Source of the DNA: Novosphingobium sp. 32-60-15
GTDB lineage: Bacteria > Pseudomonadota > Alphaproteobacteria > Sphingomonadales > Sphingomonadaceae
Assembly (NCBI RefSeq): GCF_002280675.1
Contig: NZ_NCEN01000003.1
Location: forward strand, 171,190 to 235,189
Direction of reading: 5' to 3'
Length of the DNA stretch: 64,000 nucleotides
Shown: in pieces, positions 42,370-51,664 of the stretch
How the letters are laid out: each line of letters starts with the position of its first letter
Numbering within the stretch: the first letter of the stretch is position 1
Notes under the pieces: generated by a model
Seen by the model: only the letters and a program-made list of their open reading frames with translations
Databases searched by the model: none
What the model was told of the DNA's origin: nothing
Translations under genes and position numbers: made by a program

Positions 42370-43275
42370 TCAGCGAGTGTGTTCAGCGCGGCTTGCAGTA
42401 ATGGATAGATCAAACAGCTTTTGCGCGGTTACGACAGCAGCGGGCGCATTAGGGGCCGTCGCGTCTGCACCGACTACGCTTACCAAAGCGGGGTTTGCGG
42501 TGAAAGATGGGCCGCCAACCATAATGCCAATGTCCCGATTTTGTGAATGCTTGCGCAGCTTTGTGATGGTCGCTTTGAGGCTATCGATCATTCCGTCCGA
42601 TGCCAGCGTCAATCCCGCCACGGCAAACCAGCCTTCAGTCACCGCTGAAACAATGTCCTCGACCGTTCCGGACAATTCGGTGTGGACTTCCCACCCTGCG
42701 GCCACAAGAAAGCGTTCGACCATGGTCACGCCGAACGAATGTTGATCCCCCGGAGTCATCGCCATCAGAACCGTTCGCCGACGGTCCCATGCGGCAAATT
42801 CATGCGTATTGTTAAATATCGCCAGCAGCTTTTGCAGTCGCGCAACGCCTAGCGTTACATCGATAAAGTCGCATTCGTCCCGATCCCACATTTCGCCCAA
42901 ATGGCGTGCGGTCGGTTCCAGCAATTCAACAAAAAGCGTCTCCATCGACAGGCCGCGATCGCGCAACACAACAATATAGGCAACGGCGGCTTCCAGATCA
43001 CTGCCCAAGATGATGTCTGCAAGATCAGTGATATCGCTACTGCTCGGAGCAAGAGCCTTGATCACGTCTTCAATCGGCGGAGCATCAGGAACAACATCGG
43101 CGTGAATGCGGAGCAATTGGGGTATTACGCGGTTTGAAATCAGCCGTGCCAGCTTTACCTGGCGTGCAGCAACATCATCTCGGCGGTAAATCTCTGATGC
43201 AATGAAATGCGTCTCAAGCCGGTGAAGGCTCTGCCGGTCAATCGCCGGAAACGCAGACCTCGCCACCTGTCCCAT
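42370..43275 (-). CDS. Second AerR/PpaA-like cobalamin-binding protein
   Basis: The 301-residue protein has the same architecture as AerR: a helical cap (residues about 80-155, MWDRDECDFIDVTLGVARLQ) and a B12-binding domain with D177-Q-H179-S-F-G182, the DxHxxG cobalt-ligand motif. An N-terminal segment of about 70 residues differs from that of aerR, so it is a paralogue, not a recent duplicate. It diverges from a BLUF photoreceptor gene with a 233-nt gap. It may be a second light- or oxygen-responsive antirepressor acting on PpsR; this is inferred from family and place. Confidence 0.88.
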   Translation of the reverse strand: MGQVARSAFPAIDRQSLHRLETHFIASEIYRRDDVAARQVKLARLISNRVIPQLLRIHADVVPDAPPIEDVIKALAPSSSDITDLADIILGSDLEAAVAYIVVLRDRGLSMETLFVELLEPTARHLGEMWDRDECDFIDVTLGVARLQKLLAIFNNTHEFAAWDRRRTVLMAMTPGDQHSFGVTMVERFLVAAGWEVHTELSGTVEDIVSAVTEGWFAVAGLTLASDGMIDSLKATITKLRKHSQNRDIGIMVGGPSFTANPALVSVVGADATAPNAPAAVVTAQKLFDLSITASRAEHTR

Positions 43276-43508
43276 GGTGCTTCCCTTTTTTTATGCTGAT
43301 CCCGTAATCAGAGTCGGCAAGACACCACAAGAGTGATCGGCTGTCGAGGCCTGATCAACCCTATGCCCCCTTGGGCAAAACTATGTCTTGTTTGCATTCC
43401 ATCACGTGGAACGGGGCGGTGTGCTATAGCCTCCGGGGAGGCGGACCATCGGACGCTTGTTCCGGTCTGTGCGATGGCGTAGCGTTTTGAGATGGAGGCA
43501 CTTGGCCA

Positions 43509-43910
43509 ATGGTGACGCAATTGATTTATATGTCGCAGCCGTTCGGGTACGACAGCGCTACGCTTTCGAGCATATTGGCCACCGCCCGCCGCAATAATCC
43601 GCAGCACGCAATTACCGGTGCGCTGATATGTCGCCAGGACATTTACCTCCAATTGTTGGAAGGACCCGCCCAAGCCATTGATAGTCTTTTCGAAAGCATA
43701 TTGACCGACAATCGGCACATGGACGTCACGTTGTTGAGCCGAGCCGAAGTCGAAGCGCGGATGTTCCCGGATTGGGCCATGTTGCATGATCCGGCGCATT
43801 CCTGGCATTGGTCGACTGAAGAAGTGAGCAAGGGCGCAATTGTGAATGCCTCGTCCGACGTCTTGCAAGGCATCTTTCGTCAAGCGCGGGACGGTAATTC
43901 AGTTGATTGA
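43509..43910 (+). CDS. BLUF-domain blue-light photoreceptor
   Basis: The 133-residue protein is a stand-alone BLUF (flavin-binding) domain with a short C-terminal helix. The photocycle residues are all visible: Tyr7 (LIYMSQ), Asn29/30 (ARRNNPQHAITGAL), Gln48 (IYLQLLEGP), Trp89 and Met91 (FPDWAM). Blue light shifts the hydrogen bonds around FAD and alters binding to a partner. The gene diverges from the AerR-like gene, which suggests that the two act together. It lacks the C-terminal output region of Rhodobacter AppA. Confidence 0.93.
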   Translation: MVTQLIYMSQPFGYDSATLSSILATARRNNPQHAITGALICRQDIYLQLLEGPAQAIDSLFESILTDNRHMDVTLLSRAEVEARMFPDWAMLHDPAHSWHWSTEEVSKGAIVNASSDVLQGIFRQARDGNSVD

Positions 43911-43938
43911 ACGTCGACATGGCCTGAGCAATTTAAGA

Positions 43939-43952
43939 GCCTCACGTGAGGC
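43939..43952. terminator. Palindrome between convergent genes, possible terminator
   Basis: GCCTCACGTGAGGC is a perfect 14-bp palindrome located between the BLUF gene (ends 43910) and the alpha/beta hydrolase gene (ends 43972). No U-run follows on the plus strand and only TCTTAAATT on the minus strand, so it is a weak candidate bidirectional terminator. Confidence 0.4.
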
Positions 43953-43971
43953 CTGATCTGCGTATCCCGAT

Positions 43972-44931
43972 TTACGGGTTTGTTCCTGCAAGGAATTTCT
44001 CAACCGGCTGCAATGATTGCGTGGGATCTTCTTCAAATGGGACATGGCCGAGATTTGGCAAGCGTACGAGTGTCGCATCGGGCATAAGTTTAAGATAATC
44101 GGCGGCATTGGTAACCGGAATCATGCCATCTTTTTCGCCCCACAGCAGCAGCGTTGGTGCGGTAATTGTTGCCAGTTTTGGCGCCGGGTCTTGCAGAACG
44201 GTTTGCTCCATGCGCGCCAAAATTGCGCGCCGGACGCCCGGCGCCAGCATCATGGCATGATAGCGTGATAAACTCGCATCGCTCAGCTTTTGTGGCTGCG
44301 CATACGCAGCCGCCAAATTGGCTCTCAACATGGTGCGCGGCAAAACATAGGGCAGTGCCTGCATAAGGAGCGGGACTTCGGGGGCTTTGCCGTATTCAAA
44401 CCCGGGGCTGGCAAACCCGTCAGGCGAAATCAGCACCAATCGAGAAACCCGGTTCGGATGCATTGCAGCAAAGGTCCATGCAATCCGTCCACCCAAGGAA
44501 TTGCCGATTATGTGGGCCTGCTTGACACCAAGTTGGTCCAGCAATGTGACCAGAATTCGCACGGATCGTTCGTCGCTGTAATCCCCTGTAGGATCCGGTC
44601 CGGTTAGGCCGAAGCCGGGCAGATCGAAACGAATGACCCGGTAACGCAAGGACAGCGCCTTTGCCCAAGGCTCCCATGTGTCAAGGCTGGAGCCAAAACC
44701 ATGCAGCATAATGATTGCAGGAGCGTCCCGTGGTCCGGTATCGCGTAACCGCAGGCGTACACGGTCTGCGTTGCGATAATCGCCGACATATTTCGCGGCA
44801 AGCAATTCGCGTGGTTTGTCAGGTGAATAAAGCCACGCTGTTAGCCCTGCCAGCGCCAACAAAACGACACCAAAAGCCCACCGCATGATTGTGGACGCCG
44901 AGTTCCTGCTACCAAGGTCCGGATGCTTCAT
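43972..44931 (-). CDS. Membrane-anchored alpha/beta hydrolase
   Basis: The 319-residue protein has an N-terminal membrane anchor (residues about 17-34) and an alpha/beta hydrolase domain. Its nucleophile elbow is G143-N-S145-L-G-G, with LLHGFGSSLDTW-like oxyanion region (IIMLHGFG), the acid residue in LLWGEKDGMIP and a final GHVPFEEDP histidine. The substrate cannot be told from the sequence. It is monocistronic, between the BLUF gene and arsH. Confidence 0.85.
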   Translation of the reverse strand: MKHPDLGSRNSASTIMRWAFGVVLLALAGLTAWLYSPDKPRELLAAKYVGDYRNADRVRLRLRDTGPRDAPAIIMLHGFGSSLDTWEPWAKALSLRYRVIRFDLPGFGLTGPDPTGDYSDERSVRILVTLLDQLGVKQAHIIGNSLGGRIAWTFAAMHPNRVSRLVLISPDGFASPGFEYGKAPEVPLLMQALPYVLPRTMLRANLAAAYAQPQKLSDASLSRYHAMMLAPGVRRAILARMEQTVLQDPAPKLATITAPTLLLWGEKDGMIPVTNAADYLKLMPDATLVRLPNLGHVPFEEDPTQSLQPVEKFLAGTNP

Positions 44932-45028
44932 ATGCCAGTGCTACCCGACCTTGGATCGAACTGACATCTACAAAACACATGAGCCAACGAGAAGTCGGCG
45001 CGTCCTCAATTTGCCTAAGTCGCTCTGG

Positions 45029-45790
45029 TTAATCAGATTTGGCCAGACCTGCAGTTTCTACGAGCGTAGCGACGGGTTCATTGCGGTCCTTGCGTTCGGA
45101 ATAGCGGTCAACCAATTGATCGGCATGCGGGCGCAACAGTACGGTGAAGCGCACCAGTTCTTCAACCACATCAACAATCCGGTCGTAATACGCAGATGGC
45201 TTCATGCGACCGGCTTCGTCAAATTCTTCATAAGCTTTGGCGACTGACGACTGGTTGGGGATGGTGACCATCCGCATCCAGCGTCCAAGAATGCGCAAAG
45301 TATTGACGCTGTTGAATGATTGCGAACCCGCGCTCACCTGCATCACCGCAAGCGTGCGGCCCTGTGTGGGGCGCATACCTTTATAGGCGAGAGGCAGATG
45401 ATCAATCTGCGTTTTCATGATGCCGGTGATCTGCCCGTGGCGTTCAGGGCTGCACCATACCTGGCCTTCAGACCAAAGCGAATGGGCGCGAAGTTCGGCA
45501 ACTGCGGGGTGGTCATCATCCTTTACCTGATCGGGCAGGGGCAGGTCGGACGGATCGAAGATGCGCGTTTCGCAGCCGAAGTACCGCAGCAGCCGAGCAC
45601 TCTCTTCAACAACGAGGCGGGAATACGAGCGTTCGCGCAAGGAGCCGTAGAGCAGCAGGATGCGCAGCGGAGGCGTCAGGTTGCCCAAGCCGAGCGCGGG
45701 TTTGAGATGCGCATATTCAGATCTGAACGCGGGCAGATTATCAGGTTCGGCAAGGTGGCGCAGACGCTGATGGGGCGTATGATCTGTCAT
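45029..45790 (-). CDS. arsH: ArsH NADPH-dependent FMN reductase
   Basis: The 253-residue flavoprotein has the FMN motif [20 protein letters not shown] and the [22 protein letters not shown] region characteristic of ArsH. ArsH oxidises trivalent organoarsenicals and confers resistance in many proteobacteria. It is the last gene of arsR-arsC-acr3-arsH, and its start overlaps the acr3 stop by 4 nt. Confidence 0.95.
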   Translation of the reverse strand: MTDHTPHQRLRHLAEPDNLPAFRSEYAHLKPALGLGNLTPPLRILLLYGSLRERSYSRLVVEESARLLRYFGCETRIFDPSDLPLPDQVKDDDHPAVAELRAHSLWSEGQVWCSPERHGQITGIMKTQIDHLPLAYKGMRPTQGRTLAVMQVSAGSQSFNSVNTLRILGRWMRMVTIPNQSSVAKAYEEFDEAGRMKPSAYYDRIVDVVEELVRFTVLLRPHADQLVDRYSERKDRNEPVATLVETAGLAKSD

Positions 45791-46866
45791 GCTGCTTTAC
45801 CGGTGAACCGGTCCTTTGTGGCATTGGCTAACGCGACGAGCGACAGCATCACCGGCACTTCTACCAGTACGCCAACCACGGTTGCCAACGCGGCGCCACT
45901 CGACAATCCGAACAGGCCGATGGCGACCGCAACGGCGAGTTCAAAGAAGTTTGAAGTGCCAATCATTGCACAAGGTGCCGCGATGTTGTGCGGGATTTTC
46001 CAGGCGAAGGCCCAAGCGTAGGCGATGCCAAAGATGCCGTATGACTGGATGATAATAGGGATGGCAATCAGTGCAATCAGCATGGGATTGGCGACAATTG
46101 TGCCCGCTTGAAATGCAAAGAGCAGAACCACGGTGGCGAGGAGCCCGATGACAGACCATGGCTTCAGCCGCGCTGTAAAGGCGTCCACTGCCGCTTCGTC
46201 GCCGCCATGTGATGCGATCACGCGCTGACGGGTAAAAGCGCCAACGGCGAGCGGGATCACGACATAGAGCACGACCGACAGCAACAGGGTTTCCCAAGGC
46301 ACAACGATGTCTGTCACGCCCAGCAATATGGCAACGATGGGGGCAAATGCTGCGATCATGACAAGATCGTTCACGGCAACTTGAACCAGCGTATAGGCCG
46401 GATCGCCCTTGGTCATTTGCGACCAGACGAAAACCATCGCGGTGCAAGGTGCTGCACCCAGTATGATAAGCCCCGCGATATATTGCTGCGCATCCGCTTT
46501 GGGCAAAAGTCCGGAATAAAGGTGATCAAAGAACAGCACCGCAAGAGCGGCCATGGTGAACGGTTTGATCAGCCAATTGATGACGAGCGTGATGATCAAT
46601 CCGCGCGGTTTGCGGCCGATATCGCGGATGCTGGCGAAATCAACACCCACCATCATCGGGTAAATCATCGCCCAGATCAGCACCGCGACCACAAAATTCA
46701 CCGACGCGAATTCAAGCCCTGCCAACGCCGAGACGGCAGTCGGAGCAACATTGCCAAGGACAATGCCGACAACGATGGCCAGCCCCACCCACAGCGATAG
46801 CCAGCGCTCGAAGATGCCCAACGGAGATGAAACCGGTGCGCTGGCTGTTTGAGCATCACGTGCCAT
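45787..46866 (-). CDS. acr3: Acr3-family arsenite efflux carrier
   Basis: The 359-residue membrane protein with about ten helices exports arsenite using the proton gradient. The essential cysteine is C141 in [15 protein letters not shown], and the family motif [10 protein letters not shown] precedes it. It belongs to the Acr3 rather than the ArsB family. It lies 3 nt after arsC. Confidence 0.95.
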   Translation of the reverse strand: MARDAQTASAPVSSPLGIFERWLSLWVGLAIVVGIVLGNVAPTAVSALAGLEFASVNFVVAVLIWAMIYPMMVGVDFASIRDIGRKPRGLIITLVINWLIKPFTMAALAVLFFDHLYSGLLPKADAQQYIAGLIILGAAPCTAMVFVWSQMTKGDPAYTLVQVAVNDLVMIAAFAPIVAILLGVTDIVVPWETLLLSVVLYVVIPLAVGAFTRQRVIASHGGDEAAVDAFTARLKPWSVIGLLATVVLLFAFQAGTIVANPMLIALIAIPIIIQSYGIFGIAYAWAFAWKIPHNIAAPCAMIGTSNFFELAVAVAIGLFGLSSGAALATVVGVLVEVPVMLSLVALANATKDRFTGKAA

Positions 46867-46869
46867 GGC

Positions 46870-47304
46870 TTAACGCTCTGCCCTTACGCGATTGCCAGCG
46901 GCATCAATCACTTGCTCGCCGTCTTCCTTGGCAAATGCAGCGCGTTGGCCTTCGGGGAGAAGGTCGAGCACTTCTTCTGAAGGACGGCATAGCTTTACGC
47001 CCAGCGGTGACACCACCAGCGGACGGTTGATCAGGATGGGGTGCTCGATCATCGCATCAATCAATTGTGCATTTGTCAAATCAGGATTGCCGAGGCCAAG
47101 CTCTGCATATGGCGTACCCTTTTCACGCAGCAGTGCACGTGCCGGAATGGCTGCGCGAGAAAGCAGGCTTTCAAGCATGGCGCGCGAAGGCGGCGTTTTG
47201 AGGTATTCAACCACATGCGGCTCAATCCCGGCATTGCGGATCATCGCCAGGGCATTGCGCGATGTGCCGCATTCGGGGTTATGGTAGATGATGATGTCAG
47301 CCAT
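46870..47304 (-). CDS. arsC: Glutaredoxin-dependent arsenate reductase
   Basis: ArsC reduces arsenate to arsenite for export by Acr3. The 144-residue Spx/ArsC-fold protein has the catalytic Cys12 in HNPECGTSRN and the RPLVV...PSEEVLDLL C-terminal region with the substrate arginines. I chose the ATG at 47304 because GAGGA lies 5 nt upstream; the open frame extends 30 codons further but into arsR. Confidence 0.95.
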   Translation of the reverse strand: MADIIIYHNPECGTSRNALAMIRNAGIEPHVVEYLKTPPSRAMLESLLSRAAIPARALLREKGTPYAELGLGNPDLTNAQLIDAMIEHPILINRPLVVSPLGVKLCRPSEEVLDLLPEGQRAAFAKEDGEQVIDAAGNRVRAER

Positions 47305-47312
47305 AAAGGTCC

Positions 47313-47675
47313 TCAAGCGTTTTGAGTTGGGAATGGGTTGCAGTTCAATTGCGTGAACAGATCGCCGCACATTTCGGGCGCGCCCTGGCAGCAATCCTGC
47401 AGCAGAAACACGAGCAGGCGGCGCATGCCGGGGTAATCGGCGCGGTATCGGATAATACGGCTTTCACGGGTAGATTGGACCAGACCTGCGCGTTCAAGCG
47501 TAGCCAGATGATGCGACATGGTTGAGGGCGGCACGCCCAGTTTTTCGGCAATGGCTCCTGCGATCATGCCATCATGTCCGGCTGTTACCAGCATGCGAAA
47601 CACCGCCAGCCGCGTTTCATGGGCAAGCGCGCCAAGCGCATCGATAGCCCAGTCTTGCGGTTCCAGTTCGCTCAT
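47313..47675 (-). CDS. arsR: ArsR-family metalloregulator
   Basis: The 120-residue winged-helix repressor has the HTH STMSHHLATLERAGLV (about 51-66) and a C-terminal cysteine cluster C95-C96...C103...C112 that probably binds As(III). That placement differs from the ELCVCDL motif in the DNA-binding helix of E. coli ArsR and fits the branch with C-terminal As sites. The ATG at 47675 is preceded by GGTGG; a GTG three codons upstream is possible. It is the promoter-proximal gene of the ars operon. Confidence 0.93.
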   Translation of the reverse strand: MSELEPQDWAIDALGALAHETRLAVFRMLVTAGHDGMIAGAIAEKLGVPPSTMSHHLATLERAGLVQSTRESRIIRYRADYPGMRRLLVFLLQDCCQGAPEMCGDLFTQLNCNPFPTQNA

Positions 47676-47733
47676 CGATTCCACCTTTTGAGTAAAATCG
47701 AAATACGGGTGCTGGAGCGCAAGTCAATCTACA

Positions 47734-47751
47734 TTTCGACAGTTATCGAAA
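47734..47751. promoter_or_regulatory. Probable ArsR operator upstream of arsR
   Basis: TTTCG-N8-CGAAA is an inverted repeat 59 bp before the arsR start, and a further TCGAAA half-site occurs at about 47698-47703. Autoregulation by ArsR at such a site is usual. Confidence 0.55.
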
Positions 47752-47832
47752 CAATCTGGCCTTGGCCATCAAAGCGGGTGGCAGATTTCCAGTGAAGCTT
47801 GCAACGTCATGCAGCCAAACCACGCTGCCCGA

Positions 47833-49239
47833 TCATTCCCGCAAAGCAGAATTCTTGATGCGGATGAGCGGGCCCAAAATGTAATCGAGGATTGTCTGCT
47901 TACCCGACAGAATGTTTACCTCGGCGGTCATGCCCGGCAACACAGGGCGGCCATTGCCAAAGTTTGTGGCATCGGCGCGCAGGCGTGCGCGGTAATAGGG
48001 TTCACCACGCGGGTCCTGCAAAACGTCGGGCGACACGTCATATACTTGCCCGGTAAGGCTGCCGTATACGGCGGAATCATAGGCCGAAATCTTGATTGAC
48101 GCTGGCAGCTTTTCCCAGACCTCGCCACGATCTTTGGGGGCGATGCGCGCTTCGATCATAATGATCTTATCCACCGGCACGATCTCGGCAAGCGGCTCTC
48201 CCCCCCTGATGACGCCGCCTACGGTCTGGATGAACATCTTGTTGACGACGCCCTCCATCGGCGCGCGGATCTCTTCGCGCTGCGCCTTGTCCTGGAACGC
48301 CAGCATGGCTTCATCGGCTTTGGCCAATTCGAGCCTAAGGCGCGATGCCTGCTCTTCAGTTTCCTGTACCATGCGGGTCCAGACTTCGCCTTGGCGGGCT
48401 GACGCCGACGAAATCTGTGCGCGTGTCTCGGGTATCTGGTTCTGCACGTCGGCTATGCGCGTGCGCAGCGACAAAAGGGCCGAGCGCTTTTCCAGCACGT
48501 CCCGTTCCGAAATGGCTTCGGCTTGATACGCCCTTTCCAACTTACCCAGTTGCACCATCAACAAGGCTTCTTCGCTGCGCAAATTGGCCAGTCGTGCACT
48601 AAGCGATGAAAGCTGGGCACGTTTGGCATTGGCTTCACCCGATGCAATGCCGTCAACTGATCCGCGCTGTTGAATACGTGAGGCAAACAGGGCTTCTTCG
48701 GATCGCGCAATTTCAGGGGCGAGCGCGGCAAGCGCAGGCGGTGTCACGAAATAGCGCGCACCGCCAACTTCGGCATCCATCCGGGCAAGCATGATCTTTT
48801 TGGCAGTGACATCAATCCGCGCGTTTTCAAGGTCCGATGCCGTAATCTGGTTTTTGACCAGCATAAGGATCTGGCCTTTTTCAACGCGCTGGCCTTCTTG
48901 CACAAGGATCTGCTGCACAATCCCGCCTTCAAGGTGCTGGATAACCTGATTTTGCACCGATGGCAGAACCCGGCCAGAGCCGCGCGTCACTTTTTCAATT
49001 TCGAAGACACTGGCCCAGCTCAAAAAGCTGATGATCATCACGCCAAGCACGACCAGAAGCCTGCTTGATCCGCGTGTCTTGATCCGGCCGCTCCACGGTT
49101 TCAGCGCTGTTTCCTCAGCGCTCAGGCCCATGACTTTGCCGGAAAACGCATTGGCCAATTCGCGGCTCGATACGTTTTCGTATAGGAAGGCACCGCCCAT
49201 CTTGCGAATAATGCGGTCTCGAATTCCTGCAAACGACAT
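47833..49239 (-). CDS. HlyD-family type I secretion membrane fusion protein
   Basis: The 468-residue adaptor has one membrane helix (residues about 60-80, LLVVLGVMIISFLSWASVFE) and a lipoyl half-motif (VIQHLEGGIVQQILVQEGQRVEKGQ). A long coiled-coil hairpin follows (about 140-330), then the C-terminal beta domain with VSPDVLQDPRGEPYYRARL. It links the inner-membrane ABC exporter to the TolC-like protein. It is divergent from the exporter gene, with 153 nt between them, and corresponds to SiiD in the SPI-4 scheme. Confidence 0.93.
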   Translation of the reverse strand: MSFAGIRDRIIRKMGGAFLYENVSSRELANAFSGKVMGLSAEETALKPWSGRIKTRGSSRLLVVLGVMIISFLSWASVFEIEKVTRGSGRVLPSVQNQVIQHLEGGIVQQILVQEGQRVEKGQILMLVKNQITASDLENARIDVTAKKIMLARMDAEVGGARYFVTPPALAALAPEIARSEEALFASRIQQRGSVDGIASGEANAKRAQLSSLSARLANLRSEEALLMVQLGKLERAYQAEAISERDVLEKRSALLSLRTRIADVQNQIPETRAQISSASARQGEVWTRMVQETEEQASRLRLELAKADEAMLAFQDKAQREEIRAPMEGVVNKMFIQTVGGVIRGGEPLAEIVPVDKIIMIEARIAPKDRGEVWEKLPASIKISAYDSAVYGSLTGQVYDVSPDVLQDPRGEPYYRARLRADATNFGNGRPVLPGMTAEVNILSGKQTILDYILGPLIRIKNSALRE

Positions 49240-49334
49240 TAACGTGGCCCTCGTGTGATCGTGAGCAGTTACGCCTGTTTATGCTTAAAGGCTGAAAACT
49301 CCGGCGTATGGGAATCTGCGTATTACCCTGTGAA

Positions 49335-49381
49335 CCCCAATTTACCTTTGTTTGGTTAATTCCCTGACAAGGAAATTGGGG
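49335..49381. promoter_or_regulatory. Long-spaced inverted repeat in the adaptor/exporter divergent promoter
   Basis: CCCCAATTT (49335-49343) and AAATTGGGG (49373-49381) are perfect 9-bp arms around 29 bp that include TTTGGTTAAT. The right arm ends 11 nt before the exporter ATG. It may be a regulator site or a 5'-leader stem that presents GGGG as ribosome-binding site. Confidence 0.45.
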
Positions 49382-49392
49382 CTCCACCACAC

Positions 49393-51618
49393 ATGCAAAC
49401 ACCCGTTGCCAGAGTTCAAATGAGTTTGCTGGACCGCGCTTTCTTGTTCTTCATCGGCAAGGCACCGCGGCACGGCCAGCAGACTCATGAGCGGCAATTC
49501 TTGAACCCGCTGACGGTCATGGCTGCTCTGGAACGGCTTGCCGCGCATTGCGGATATTCGGCCAGCGCCGACATGCTGACGGCTGCGCTGCCTGTGAAAG
49601 ACGGCTTTTTCGATCCACGCTATGTGCCCATCGCATTGGGCAGGATTGGCATACAGACGCGCGATTTTGGCGCGGGTCTGGGTGATATTGGCGTAGAAGA
49701 TTTGCCCTTGCTGGCGATGGCCGGTGGCGATGGTGCCATTATCGTTACAGGCGCTCCAAGCCGAACCACCTTTACAATTATTGACCGTGACGGTGAACGC
49801 GAGGTCCTGCGTAGCGACTTGAGCGTGCTGGGTGATACCACCCTGTTGGCGTGCGGCCACGGTGATCCGCAGAACGGTTTGGACTTTGAGGACGAGCGCA
49901 GCTTTGTCCGCAAAAATCCCCGGCTTTGGATGCTGGGCGTTTTCATGTCAGAGCGTCGCCGCCTTGGGCAGATGGTCCTGACGGCTGCTTTGCTTAACTT
50001 GTGCGGCCTGGCGCTGCCTTTGTATATGCGGGCAATTTACGACAACGTGGTCCCGAACCTTGCGATTGAATCGCTTTGGGCACTGTCGGCTGGCGTCGTA
50101 TTGGCTTTGGTGTTTGAATTTGCGTTCCGCCAGATCCGCACCAGCTTTGTTGATGCCGTCGGCGTACGGGTTGCGCAGATTGTGCAGAACCGCGCGATGA
50201 ACAGTTTCATGAGCGCCAAGGTTGGCCGCCAGAACCTGAGCGTCGGATCAATGATGAACGCCTTGCGCGACGTTGATTCCATTGCACTGTTTGTGCCGCA
50301 ATTGATCGTTACCTTCTTGATCGACGTTCCGTTCTTTCTGGCGTTTGTCGCGCTGATTGCGTTGATCGGCGGCTATACCGCGTTTGCGCCTGTGATTGGC
50401 GCTGCTTCGCTGCTCGCCATTGGTATGGTGGCAAGCTTTGCGGCAAGGCTTTCGGCCACGCGCTGTTCCAAGCTTATGCATGCGCGCAACAACCTGGTGG
50501 TTGATGCCGCTGGCGGGATTGAAACGATCAAGGCGAATATGGCCGAAGGACACTTCCTTGGCCGCTGGGATAAAGTTTCCGATCACATTGGCGTGACCGC
50601 AAAATCGGCGCGCAAATGGAATGATCTGCCACAAGCCATGGCTACTTTGCTGGTGCAGCTCGTCACGGTCATGGTCGTGATCATCAGTGTTTTCCAGATC
50701 AAAGCCGGTGTCATGACAACCGGCGCACTGATTGCAGTCAGCATGCTGACCAGTCGCGCGATGGCACCTGTCACAACAGCGGTGTCACTGTTGTCCAAGG
50801 CGCAGCAGGCGCGGACGCAACTGGCGGGTCTGGCGGATCTTCTGGAGCTTGAATCCGAGCGTGAAATTCCCGATCCGGGTGTTCGCCAGCAGACGATCAA
50901 GGGCGATTTCAGCCTGTCTTCGGTCAGCTTCAAGCATGAAGACAGCATAGCGTTCGCGTTGCAGGATGTGTCTTTGACCATCAAACCCGGCGAGAAGATC
51001 GCACTGATCGGCCGCTCGGGTTCCGGCAAATCGACACTGCTTCAGGTCCTTGCCGGAATGCTTGAGCCGCGATCTGGCCAGTATCTGATCGATGGTTATA
51101 GCGCTGCGCATTATGCGGTTTCGCAAATTCGCCAACAGGTGGTGTTGTGCAGCCAGGATGCGCAATTGTTTGATAGCAGCATCTGGGACAACATCCTGCT
51201 GGGGCTGGACGAACCGTCGGCAGACGTTGTGACCAAAGCGGTGCGCGCGGCAAATCTCGACAGCTTTGTCGAGCGTAGCGTTGAAGGGTACAACCGCAAA
51301 CTGGGACCAGGCGGCAAGAACCTGTCGGGCGGGCAACGGAAAAGCATTCTGCTGGCCCGGGCGCTCGTGCGTGATCCTGCCGTTTTGCTGCTGGATGAAC
51401 CGACCGAAGCGATGGACGTAGGCAGCGAAAAGACGGTCATGGCCGGCTTGCAGCAAGCAACGCAGGACAAAACCCTGATCATCGCCACGCATCGCATTGC
51501 GCTGCTCGATATCGTGGACCGGGTGATCTGGCTGGATAACGGCAAGATCATAGCGGACGCACCCAAGGCAGAAGTCATCGCCAAACTGCAATCCCGCCCC
51601 ATGCCGAGGGCCGCATGA
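49393..51618 (+). CDS. Type I secretion ABC exporter with C39-like domain
   Basis: The 741-residue half-transporter energises type I secretion. The first 160 residues form a C39-peptidase-like domain (NPLTVMAALERLA...GFFDPRYVPIALGRIGI) without the catalytic cysteine, so it should bind rather than cleave substrate, as in HlyB- and LapB-type exporters. Membrane segments span about 193-455. The ATPase domain has Walker A GRSGSGKST (540-548), signature LSGGQ (644-648), Walker B VLLLDEP (664-670) and the switch His700. It is analogous to SiiF/LapB. Confidence 0.95.
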   Translation: MQTPVARVQMSLLDRAFLFFIGKAPRHGQQTHERQFLNPLTVMAALERLAAHCGYSASADMLTAALPVKDGFFDPRYVPIALGRIGIQTRDFGAGLGDIGVEDLPLLAMAGGDGAIIVTGAPSRTTFTIIDRDGEREVLRSDLSVLGDTTLLACGHGDPQNGLDFEDERSFVRKNPRLWMLGVFMSERRRLGQMVLTAALLNLCGLALPLYMRAIYDNVVPNLAIESLWALSAGVVLALVFEFAFRQIRTSFVDAVGVRVAQIVQNRAMNSFMSAKVGRQNLSVGSMMNALRDVDSIALFVPQLIVTFLIDVPFFLAFVALIALIGGYTAFAPVIGAASLLAIGMVASFAARLSATRCSKLMHARNNLVVDAAGGIETIKANMAEGHFLGRWDKVSDHIGVTAKSARKWNDLPQAMATLLVQLVTVMVVIISVFQIKAGVMTTGALIAVSMLTSRAMAPVTTAVSLLSKAQQARTQLAGLADLLELESEREIPDPGVRQQTIKGDFSLSSVSFKHEDSIAFALQDVSLTIKPGEKIALIGRSGSGKSTLLQVLAGMLEPRSGQYLIDGYSAAHYAVSQIRQQVVLCSQDAQLFDSSIWDNILLGLDEPSADVVTKAVRAANLDSFVERSVEGYNRKLGPGGKNLSGGQRKSILLARALVRDPAVLLLDEPTEAMDVGSEKTVMAGLQQATQDKTLIIATHRIALLDIVDRVIWLDNGKIIADAPKAEVIAKLQSRPMPRAA

Positions 51619-51664
51619 AGCATCAGCGGCACATCCAACTCGCTAAGACAGCAGGGAAAACCTA

